A stretch of 64,000 nt of DNA from Blastococcus xanthinilyticus (GTDB lineage: Bacteria > Actinomycetota > Actinomycetes > Mycobacteriales > Geodermatophilaceae), in assembly GCF_008124835.1 (NCBI RefSeq), contig NZ_VNHW01000001.1:186001-250000 (forward strand), written 5' to 3'. The notes under the pieces are model-generated. The model searched no databases. It saw nothing but the letters and a program-made list of their open reading frames with translations, and was not told the DNA's origin. Below are positions 1 to 6,480 of this stretch, in pieces; position 1 is the stretch's first letter, and each line of letters begins with the position of its first letter. Position numbers and translations under genes: made by a program.

Positions 1-46
1 CCTGCTGCGCCGCGGTCAGGACGTCGGTCAGTGCTGCGCGTGCCAC
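1..46 (-). CDS. 5' end of a gene leaving the window, possibly class II aldolase
   Basis: A GTG at 46-44 (minus strand) is preceded at good distance by GAGGAG and opens a frame starting VARAALTDVLTAAQQ that runs off the left edge. Only 15 residues are visible. Class II fructose/tagatose-bisphosphate aldolases often begin with such a stretch, and the divergent neighbours are a PfkB sugar-phosphate kinase and an FGGY kinase, which fits an aldolase. The identification is inference from context and a very short N-terminus; the start codon and ribosome site are what the sequence really shows. Confidence 0.4.
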   Translation of the reverse strand, partial: MARAALTDVLTAAQQ

Positions 47-135
47 GGTGTGCTCCTCGGTTCAGCGGTCCCGCCGGGAGCGTCCGGGGCGGGCTCGGGG
101 CCGCAGGGCGGACCCTGCGCGGCGCGGGGGGCCGC

Positions 136-165
136 TCCGGCCGGGCATGCCGGCGCCCGGCCGGA
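136..165. promoter_or_regulatory. inverted repeat in divergent promoter region
   Basis: Perfect 10-bp arms TCCGGCCGGG and CCCGGCCGGA are separated by 10 bp. The repeat lies in the 189-bp gap between the leftward gene at 46 and the rightward kinase at 236, where a shared operator would be expected. No regulator gene is next to it within the window, and in DNA this rich in G and C such repeats also arise by chance. Confidence 0.3.
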
Positions 166-235
166 ACGTAGCAGTCCGCCGATCCACCCTGCTCTACCGT
201 CCGCCCGCAGCGCCACCAGGCCCAGGAGGAGATCC

Positions 236-1207
236 GTGCACGCACCGCCGGCAGGCCCGACCGTCCACGTCGTCAGCCCGAACCCCGCGCAGGACCGGTT
301 GCAGGTGGTCCCGCGGCTGGTGGCGGGCGAGGTGCACCGCGCCGTCGAGGTGGTCAGCCGGCCGGGCGGCAAGGGCATGATCGTCGCCCGCGGCACCGTC
401 CGGCTGGGCGGCCGGGCCGCGCTGCACGGCTTCGTCGGCGGGTCCGTGGGCGCGCAGATCTCGGCCGGCTGCCGCGAGCTGGGCATCGACGACCGGCACG
501 TGCCGATCGCGGGTGAGACCCGGGTGACCACGGTGATCGTCGACCGCGCCACCGGCGACTCCACCGTCATAAACGAGCCCGGCCCGGAGGTCGGCGCCGG
601 AGAGGTCGACGCCCTGGTCGGGGGCCTCGTGGCCGCGGTGCGCCCCGGCGACCTGGTGGTGTGCACCGGCAGCCTGCCGCGGGGCGCCCCGGCCGAGCTG
701 TACGCGCGCTGCGTGACCGCCCTGCGCGGGCGCGGCGTCCGCACCGTCGTCGACACCTCCGGGCCGGGGCTCGGCTCCGCGATCCGCTCGGGCCCGGACG
801 TGCTCAAGGTGAACGAGGAGGAGCTGCGGGCCGACGGCGGGCTCATCGGCGCCGGTGAGACCGCCGACCTCGACACGCTCATGGCGCGCGCGCTGGCGGC
901 CGGGGTCGGGGCGGTCGTCGTCACCCGGGGTGCCGCGGGCCTCTCCTACCGCTCGGCCGACGAGGGCTGGGACGTGTCCAGCCCCGAAGTGCCGGTGGTC
1001 AACGCGACCGGCTCCGGCGACATGATGCTCGCCGGCTTCGTCACCTCGCTCGCGCGCGGGAACGACCTGCCGACCGCGCTGCGCACCGGGGCGGCGGCCG
1101 GAGCGGCCAACGCCCAGCGGCTGGAGCCGGACCTCGACGGGCGCGACGAGGTCGACGAGCTGGTCGGGTCCGCCGTCGCCACCCCCGTGCCCGGGGTGCG
1201 CCCGTGA
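236..1207 (+). CDS. PfkB-family sugar-phosphate kinase (1-phosphofructokinase / tagatose-6-phosphate kinase type)
   Basis: A 323-residue ribokinase-fold kinase, the usual length for the 1-phosphofructokinase/LacC group, which phosphorylates a sugar phosphate in the cytosol. The first PfkB signature is seen at about residues 43-57 (GGKGMIVARG) and the second at 256-268, with the catalytic-loop GSGD at 259-262 (base Asp262). The GTG start at 236 has AGGAGGA 7 nt upstream; the frame is open further upstream but without family similarity. In this family GGKG is normally followed by a residue and then Asn-Val-Ala; here it reads MIVA, so the substrate may differ from fructose-1-phosphate. The stop overlaps the next kinase by 4 nt. 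Confidence 0.85.
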   Translation: MHAPPAGPTVHVVSPNPAQDRLQVVPRLVAGEVHRAVEVVSRPGGKGMIVARGTVRLGGRAALHGFVGGSVGAQISAGCRELGIDDRHVPIAGETRVTTVIVDRATGDSTVINEPGPEVGAGEVDALVGGLVAAVRPGDLVVCTGSLPRGAPAELYARCVTALRGRGVRTVVDTSGPGLGSAIRSGPDVLKVNEEELRADGGLIGAGETADLDTLMARALAAGVGAVVVTRGAAGLSYRSADEGWDVSSPEVPVVNATGSGDMMLAGFVTSLARGNDLPTALRTGAAAGAANAQRLEPDLDGRDEVDELVGSAVATPVPGVRP

Positions 1208-2589
1208 GCACCGCGTTCCTGGGCATCGACGTCGGCACGACCCGCACCAAGGCGGTCGTCCTGGGGTCGGGGGACGGCGCCCTCCTCGCCGCGGCCGCCG
1301 CCCCGACCCCGCAGGGCGAGGACGACGGCATCGCCGTCCACTCCCCCGCGGCGGTCCGGGCCGTCGCCCTCGACGTCGCCCGGCGGGCCCTCTCCGACGC
1401 CGGTCCCGAGGCCCGCGCCGGGCTGGGCGGCATCGCCGTGACCTCCGTGGGCGAGGAGGCCGTGCTGCTCGACGGCGCGGGCCGGCCGGTCGGCGACGTG
1501 CCCACCTGGTTCTCCGGCGTCGGCTCGGCGCCGGCCCGGGAGCACGCCGCCGAGCTGGACCGCCGCGCCCCGGTCACCGGCCTCCGGCACCCGGAGTACA
1601 CCGTCCACGCGCTCGCCTGGTGGGCCCGCAGCCGGCCGGGCGCGACCCGGGCGGCCGCCACGTTGACCGACCTCGGCAGCTGGCTGCTCTCCTCCCTCGG
1701 CCCCGGCGACCTGGTGATGGACCACTCCCACGCCTCGCGCACGGGCCTGTTCGACGCGCCCACCCGGTCGTGGCGCGCCGAGGCCCTCGACGTGGTGGGC
1801 ACGGGCCACCTCGCCCTCCCCCGCCTCGTGCCCTCGGGCACGGTCATCGGCGAACTGGGCGGCGACCCCGCCGCGGAGCTGGGGATCGCGGCCGGGATCC
1901 CCCTGGTCAGCGGCGGGCACGACCACTTCTGCGGCGCCCTCGCCGCCGGCGCCCGCTCCCCCGGTGACCTGTTCGTCTCCGCGGGGACGTCGGAGGCGCA
2001 CCTGCTGGTCACCGACTGCCTCGACCCGGCCGCGACGGCGGGCAGCGAGGTGGGCTGCTTCGTGACCGACGGCCTGTACTACCTGCACGCGGCGCTGCCG
2101 TCGGGAGCGCTGTACCTGACCTGGACCGGGCTGCTGGGCCTGGACCCCTCCGCCCCCCTCGACGACCTGATCGCCGGCGAGCCGGTGGGCAGCCGGGGCG
2201 TGCGGGGCCGCATCTCCGCCGACCGCCGGCTGACCCTGGACGGCGTTCCGCTCGACGTCGCCCCGGCGACCCTGCTCCGCGCGCTCATGGAGACCACCGC
2301 GGTGGCGTCCCGGGAGCTGACCCGGGACCTCAGCCGGGTCGCCGGCCGGGCGGTGGGCCAGCGGCTGCTGGGCGGCCGGCCGGCCGAGTCGGCCACGTGG
2401 CGGGAGATCCGGGCGGCGATCGGGGAAGGCGCCGCCGCCTTCGTCGACGCGCAGGAGGCCACGGCGCTCGGCGCGGCGCACCTGGCCGTCCGCGCGGTCA
2501 CCGGCCGGCTGCCACCACCGGTCCCCCGCCGCCCCGGCCCGGAGCTGTCGCCGGAACGGCGGCAGGAGTACGGCCGCGCCCTCGGCTGA
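1204..2589 (+). CDS. FGGY-family carbohydrate kinase
   Basis: A 461-residue kinase of the xylulokinase/gluconokinase/glycerol kinase superfamily. The N-terminal phosphate-binding strand is GIDVGTTRTK (residues 7-16), a GGHDHFCGA segment near residue 238 marks the substrate/hinge region, and GGRPAESATW near residue 393 corresponds to the conserved GGG-S-W ADP-binding stretch. The GTG start overlaps the stop of the PfkB gene (GTGA), so the two are translationally coupled. An FGGY kinase, a PfkB kinase and a possible aldolase would together take a sugar or polyol through two phosphorylations and aldol cleavage; the actual substrate cannot be read from the sequence. Confidence 0.85.
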   Translation: MSTAFLGIDVGTTRTKAVVLGSGDGALLAAAAAPTPQGEDDGIAVHSPAAVRAVALDVARRALSDAGPEARAGLGGIAVTSVGEEAVLLDGAGRPVGDVPTWFSGVGSAPAREHAAELDRRAPVTGLRHPEYTVHALAWWARSRPGATRAAATLTDLGSWLLSSLGPGDLVMDHSHASRTGLFDAPTRSWRAEALDVVGTGHLALPRLVPSGTVIGELGGDPAAELGIAAGIPLVSGGHDHFCGALAAGARSPGDLFVSAGTSEAHLLVTDCLDPAATAGSEVGCFVTDGLYYLHAALPSGALYLTWTGLLGLDPSAPLDDLIAGEPVGSRGVRGRISADRRLTLDGVPLDVAPATLLRALMETTAVASRELTRDLSRVAGRAVGQRLLGGRPAESATWREIRAAIGEGAAAFVDAQEATALGAAHLAVRAVTGRLPPPVPRRPGPELSPERRQEYGRALG

Positions 2590-2678
2590 CCGGGGTGTGT
2601 TGACCAGTCGGGCCTGCGCGCCGGCCTGCGGAGGCGCCACCTCTGGCGTGACTCCTTTGGAGCGACCCGCCGGCGTGC

Positions 2679-3200
2679 TCAGACCGTGGGGTCACCCTCG
2701 GGTACCTCGGTCGCCACCACCTCGGCCACCACCGCGTCCTCACCGGACAGCCCCTCGGCCTGCTCGTGCTCGTCGTGGAAGGCCAGCCAGCGCATCCCGA
2801 GGGCCTCGCGCTGCTCGTCGTCGACGGCCTCCTTGAAGGAGGGGAAGAAGTCCGTCTCCTCCTCGGCCATGTGGTCGGCGTTGACCTGGCGCGCGTTGCG
2901 CACGGCCTCCCACCAGTCGTCGCTGCCGACCTCGTGCTGCTCGACGGCGGTTGCGGCGTGCCGGATCTCGTTGTGGTCGTGCACGCCTTCCGCCGTCTCC
3001 TCCTCGCCTCCAGGCGCCTCCTGGGCGAGCAAGGGGTAGAACAGCTCCTCCTCGGCGACGGCGTGCACCTCCAGCTTGGCGTGCAACTCCTCCCATGCGG
3101 CGGCGAGCTCCTGGCCGGACAGGTCGTCGAGCGCGGCGAAGTCCCGCCGGAAGACCTCGTGCTCGGCCAGGACCAGGGCGGTGATCTCGAAGTCGGACAT
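2679..3200 (-). CDS. hemerythrin HHE domain protein
   Basis: A 173-residue, strongly acidic soluble protein with the repeated His/Glu helices of the hemerythrin HHE fold: AEHEVFRRDF near the start, HAKLEVHAVAEEELFYP near 45-60, HDHNEIRHA near 78-86, HMAEEETDFFPSF near 113-125 and a final HDEHEQ. These residues usually bind a di-iron centre; bacterial members sense or store oxygen, NO or iron. The ATG at 3200 was chosen over a GTG three codons upstream because the family begins near SDFEITALVL. It ends convergently with the FGGY kinase. Confidence 0.85.
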   Translation of the reverse strand: MSDFEITALVLAEHEVFRRDFAALDDLSGQELAAAWEELHAKLEVHAVAEEELFYPLLAQEAPGGEEETAEGVHDHNEIRHAATAVEQHEVGSDDWWEAVRNARQVNADHMAEEETDFFPSFKEAVDDEQREALGMRWLAFHDEHEQAEGLSGEDAVVAEVVATEVPEGDPTV

Positions 3201-3272
3201 GCCCTGCACCTACCCGTGCGGCAGGGAGGTAGGCGGGTGAGCGCCACCCGCCCCGGCGGATCGGCTCGGGTA

Positions 3273-3830
3273 TCAGCCACCGGGTCGTCGGTAGCGGAGA
3301 TTGACCTCCTCGAGCGGGCCCCCGTTCACGAACTCCAGCGGAACCGGCGACCCGCCCGGGTTGTCGTACAGCCGCACTCCGTCGCCGAGCAGCACGGGCA
3401 GGACGTGCAGGTCCATCTCGTCGAGCAGGCCGCGCTCGAGGAGCTGTCGGCCGATGCTCGGGGACAGCACCTCGACGTTCTTGCCTCCGGCGGCGCGCCG
3501 CGCGATCTCCACGGCCTCGGCGACGTCACAGCTGAGGAACGTGACCCCTTCCGCGGGCTCGGCGTCCTCGGGGTGGGAGGTGAGCACGAAGACGGGCCCG
3601 CTCCACGCACCGCCGTAGACGGCGCCCGCGTGCGGGAACGCGTCCCATCCGTCGCGACCGCCGAGGACGGCCCCGGTCGTCGCCACGTACTCCTCGATGA
3701 GGCCTGGCCGGTTGGTGGCCTCGGGCATCCAGTCCATGGCGTGACCGGGGCCGGCGACGAAGCCGTCCAGCGACATGGAGAAGTGCCACAGCACCTTGCC
3801 GTCGGCCGTTCGGGGGCTGGTGTCGTGCAT
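3273..3830 (-). CDS. dihydrofolate reductase family protein (RibD C-terminal domain)
   Basis: A 185-residue NADPH-dependent reductase-fold protein of the YwjB/RibD-C type. The N-terminal strand VLWHFSMSLDGFVAGP is typical, as is the central LGGRDGWD turn and the C-terminal ERGLLDEMDLHVLPVLLGDG segment. Members reduce pteridine or flavin precursors or unknown small molecules, and are commonly controlled by an adjacent regulator. The gene is divergent from a TetR gene, and its promoter overlaps one of two matching operators, so repression by that TetR is likely. True substrate unknown. Confidence 0.85.
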   Translation of the reverse strand: MHDTSPRTADGKVLWHFSMSLDGFVAGPGHAMDWMPEATNRPGLIEEYVATTGAVLGGRDGWDAFPHAGAVYGGAWSGPVFVLTSHPEDAEPAEGVTFLSCDVAEAVEIARRAAGGKNVEVLSPSIGRQLLERGLLDEMDLHVLPVLLGDGVRLYDNPGGSPVPLEFVNGGPLEEVNLRYRRPGG

Positions 3831-3850
3831 GGCGTCCTCCTCGGGTCAGT

Positions 3851-3870
3851 GGCGAGTCGCTCGACTCACC
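3851..3870. promoter_or_regulatory. TetR operator, copy 1
   Basis: GGCGAGTC-GCTC-GACTCACC is an 8-4-8 imperfect inverted repeat (core GAGTCG-CT-CGACTC is perfect). It lies just upstream of the dihydrofolate-reductase-like start at 3830. The same half-sites occur again 46 bp to the right (3897-3916), which makes a specific regulator site much more likely than chance. Confidence 0.6.
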
Positions 3871-3876
3871 ACTTCG

Positions 3877-3906
3877 AGGCTAGGGGTCGACACAGAGGCG
3901 AGTCAA
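3877..3906 (-). promoter_or_regulatory. promoter for the dihydrofolate-reductase-like gene
   Basis: Read on the minus strand, TTGACT (3906-3901) is followed after 18 bp by TAGCCT (3882-3877), close to a housekeeping -35/-10 pair. The -35 hexamer lies inside operator copy 2, so a bound repressor would block RNA polymerase. Confidence 0.5.
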
Positions 3907-3916
3907 CCGTCTCACC
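3897..3916. promoter_or_regulatory. TetR operator, copy 2
   Basis: GGCGAGTC-AACC-GTCTCACC repeats the half-sites and 4-bp spacing of copy 1 (3851-3870). Symmetry extends outward: ACAGAGG before and CCTCTGT after. It sits 19 bp before the TetR ATG at 3936 and over the -35 of the divergent gene, as expected for autoregulation and repression of the neighbour. Confidence 0.6.
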
Positions 3917-3935
3917 TCTGTGCGAGACTGGCGGC

Positions 3936-4667
3936 ATGTCCCGCGACCTGACCGAGTACCACCGGCGCGTGGCCGACGAGAACCGTGCGGCGATCCTCGG
4001 CGCCGCCGAGGCGCTCTTCCTCGAGAGCGGCTACGACAGGACGTCGCTGGCCCGTGTCGCCGAGCGCGCCGGCGTGTCCAAGGCGACGCTGTTCAAGCAG
4101 TTTCCGACGAAGGCCGCACTGTTCGAGGCGGTCGTGCTCGCGGTCGGCCCGGCTCCTGGCAGCGAGGTGCCCGCTCCCCCACCCGGCGATCTGCACGCCG
4201 GCCTGCTGGCGCTGGGACGGCAGTACGCCGAGGTGCTCGAGCACCCCCGCACGGCCGAGGTGATGCGACTCCTGGTCGCCGAGGGGGCCCGCTTCCCCGA
4301 GCTGCGCGAGCGGACCTTCGACTTCGGGACGCTCCCCGCCGTGGTCGCCCTCCACCGCTACCTGCGGGCCGAGCGGGACGCGGGATCGGTGCGGGCCGAG
4401 TCCCCCGAGACCGCCTCCGCGCAGTTCCTCGGCATGATCGCGACCGCGATCTTCTGGCCCCGGCTGGTCCACCCCGGCTGGTCGATCGACGACGAGGGCA
4501 GACACCGTGCGATCGAGGAGGCCGTGCGGACGATGATCGCGCGCTACGCCGTCCAGTCGACGAACGGTGCTGGCCTCCCGGCGGATCCCCACTCACCTGA
4601 CCGCTCTGAGTCGCACCGCGACACCGTTGCAGCGGACGGCGAAGAACATCCAGCCGTCATCGGATGA
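3936..4667 (+). CDS. TetR/AcrR-family regulator with run-on C-terminus
   Basis: A 243-residue TetR repressor. The helix-turn-helix covers about residues 15-60 (LARVAERAGVSKATLFKQF), followed by a ligand-binding domain of AefR/YcdC type. The ATG at 3936 is used because upstream frame shows no family similarity. The family-like part ends with ARYAV near residue 206; the last ~37 residues are low-complexity and unlike TetR proteins. A damaged copy of this gene at 21739-21831 has its stop directly after the matching ARYGA, so this gene probably lost its stop codon by fusion to foreign sequence. It overlaps the ROK fragment by 4 nt. Likely represses the divergent reductase through the operators at 3851 and 3897. 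Confidence 0.8.
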   Translation: MSRDLTEYHRRVADENRAAILGAAEALFLESGYDRTSLARVAERAGVSKATLFKQFPTKAALFEAVVLAVGPAPGSEVPAPPPGDLHAGLLALGRQYAEVLEHPRTAEVMRLLVAEGARFPELRERTFDFGTLPAVVALHRYLRAERDAGSVRAESPETASAQFLGMIATAIFWPRLVHPGWSIDDEGRHRAIEEAVRTMIARYAVQSTNGAGLPADPHSPDRSESHRDTVAADGEEHPAVIG

Positions 4668-5308
4668 CCTCGTCGCTGGCAGACGTGGTCGTCGTCCTCA
4701 TCGGACAGTCACTGGGCACGAGCATCTTCACCACTGGGTCCAGCCCGTGGGAGCCGATGCCCACCGCCGGCGAGTGGGGCCACACCGCCGTGGTCGTCGA
4801 AGGCAGACTCTGCCGGTGTGGCGCACGCGGCTGCCTGGAGGACTACGTCGGGGCCGACGCGGTCGTCAAGCGGTACGAGGAACTGCGTGGGCCGGACGGC
4901 GAGGAACCGCAGAACGTCGAAGCCCGGGCCACGGAGTTGCTGGCGGCCGTCGACACCGACCCGGCGGCGGCGGCGGTCGTTCTCGAGGAAGTGGTGCGAT
5001 ACCTGGGCGCCGGCGTCGGCAATCTGGTGGACGTCTTCAGTCCTCGCCGGGTCGTCCTCGGCGGATGGTTCGGCCGGCAGCTGGCCGAGCGCCGGATGAC
5101 CGAGATCATCGAGTTGGCGTCACGCGACGCGTTACGCACCCCCTTCGAGGACGTCGAGGTCGTGCGCGCCGACCTGGGCGTCGACGCGGTCGCGATGGGG
5201 GCGGCGACCCTCCCGGTGGCGCGCTTCCTCTCGTCGGGCGGCCAGCGCGACGCAGCGCGCGGTGGAAGGCCACGCGCGACCGTCGCTGCCGACGAGATCC
5301 AGACCTGA
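4664..5308 (+). pseudogene. 5'-truncated ROK-family regulator/sugar kinase
   Basis: The frame encodes only the C-terminal half of a ROK protein. A degenerate phosphate-binding strand (GQSLGTSIFTTGS) is followed by TAGEWGHT and the zinc-binding CRCGARGCLED motif (about residues 50-60), then the intact C-terminal helices ending in DLGVDAVAMGAATLP. Roughly 130 N-terminal residues expected for a ROK kinase, and a winged-helix domain if it was a repressor, are absent. Its ATG overlaps the TGA of the run-on TetR gene, with no ribosome site. Together this marks a recombination junction near 4560-4664. It might still be translated but should lack kinase activity. Confidence 0.7.
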
Positions 5309-5645
5309 ACCGCCCGACCTGCCGCAGCTGCGCACCGGAGCTGACCCGGTCGACGTGCGGCTTCTGCACGACCACCTCGAACGGGCCGTCCACGCACGCG
5401 GCGGGGCACCGGAGCCCTATCCCGTTCTCACCGAACGGGCCCGCCGATCTGCAAGCAGATGGTCCGCCCTGCGCCGACCCACGCACCCGGGCCGTCTGAG
5501 GCGACCTGGTCCGACCGGTGACCCGACGCCGCAGGACCCATCGGCCGGCCAGAGCATTCCCGACGGGTAGGAACCCTCGTCGCGGCGACTCCTCCTCGGT
5601 CGCCCACTGTCGGACAGCGGCTGCCGAGCCCCTGGCCCCAGCGAC
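5309..5645. other. no recognisable gene
   Basis: The 337 bp between the ROK fragment and the quinone oxidoreductase remnant hold short frames on both strands but none with a recognisable family, ribosome site or consistent codon pattern. Given decayed genes on both sides, this is probably degraded coding DNA. Confidence 0.4.
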
Positions 5646-5826
5646 ATGCGTGCTGTGCAGATCACCCGCGTCGGCGGCCCAGAGGTCCTGGGCGTCGTCG
5701 ACGTCCCCGAGCCGGAGGCCGGTCCCGGCCAAGAGGTCTACGACGTCTCGATCCCCGGCGTGGACTACGCCGACACCCACCGCTAGCTGTCGCCCACTGA
5801 CCTGACCGGCCGACGGACCCCTTCGG
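5646..5826 (+). pseudogene. 5' remnant of an NADPH:quinone oxidoreductase gene (copy 1)
   Basis: From ATG 5646 the frame reads MRAVQITRVGGPEVLGVVDV and continues into PEPEAGPGQEVYDVSIPGVD then YADTHR, typical of the N-terminal GroES-like domain of zinc-independent quinone oxidoreductases. A TAG at 5784-5786 stops it after 46 residues; beyond it the same frame continues LSPTDLTGRRT, so the stop replaces what was probably a CAG. After about 5826 no similarity remains. Related 5' ends occur at 29212 and 34836. Confidence 0.65.
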
Positions 5827-6090
5827 CGACAGAGACCTCCACCCTGCCCACCTGGTCCCGCGGGAACGACAGCACGTCCGGCCGAGGTGCCGCCCTCCGG
5901 GATGCGGATCGCTGGAGGCCCGGAGGGCAGACGGAGGCAGAGCTGTACCGGCTGGGTGCGGCACACCGCGGGCAAGCGCAAGGTGTCGTGACCACGGACG
6001 TTGTCGACTGCCGGCGTGGCGGCTTGATCACGGAGGCCTCCGGAAAGGAGTGGCGGTGCTTGACGTCGCCGTTCCGAACCGGAGGTCTCA

Positions 6091-6283
6091 GTGGGTCACG
6101 CTAATGCCAGCACGACGGTCTCTGCCTGCAGGTTGCTCGTCGATCGCGCCCTGGCCGGTCACCGTCCCGGCGAGGTTGCCAAGCGGTTGGGCGTCAGTCG
6201 GCAGACGGTCTACAAAGGGTGCGCCGCTACCGGGCCGAGGGTGCCGCAGGCCTGGCTGACCGGTCCTCACGGCCACACCGGCT
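6091..6283 (+). mobile_element. IS481-family transposase N-terminal remnant
   Basis: A GTG at 6091 with GGAGG upstream opens VGHANASTTVSACRLLVDRA, then a helix-turn-helix (EVAKRLGVSRQTVYK), matching the start of IS481 transposases. At 6211-6219 one base is missing from the usual tacaagtgggtg; the next frame then gives VRRYRAEGAAGLADRSSRPH, the expected continuation. The rest of the transposase (DDE domain) and the ends of the element are gone, so it cannot move. Confidence 0.75.
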
Positions 6284-6284
6284 G

Positions 6285-6418
6285 GTCGGCGCCCTGGGCC
6301 GGCAGCGCGTCGATCAGCGCGTAGGCACACCGCACAACCCGAAACCGTCGACGGCAAGTGTCGCGCCCTCGCCGATGTCGGCGACCGCCTCCTCGGCGGA
6401 CGCCCTTACCTTGTCCAT
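6285..6418 (-). pseudogene. 5' remnant of succinyl-CoA:3-ketoacid CoA-transferase subunit A
   Basis: ATG 6418 has ACGGAGG upstream and encodes MDKVRASAEEAVADIGEGAT followed by LAVDGFGLCGVP, the N-terminus of the CoA-transferase alpha subunit. A one-base deletion then brings a TGA at 6316-6314, while the shifted frame continues YALIDALPAQGAD as in the family. Similarity ends at about 6285, where the IS481 fragment begins on the other strand. The IS insertion followed by deletion probably destroyed this gene. Confidence 0.75.
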
Positions 6419-6480
6419 GCACGAACCTCCGTTGAGAGAACGAGAACGATGACGGCGGACGGGATCGACGATCCACCGGC

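Noticed and set aside
2590-2678. Possible terminator between the FGGY kinase and the hemerythrin gene
   Set aside because: Only short, mismatched stems could be drawn; not better than background GC pairing.
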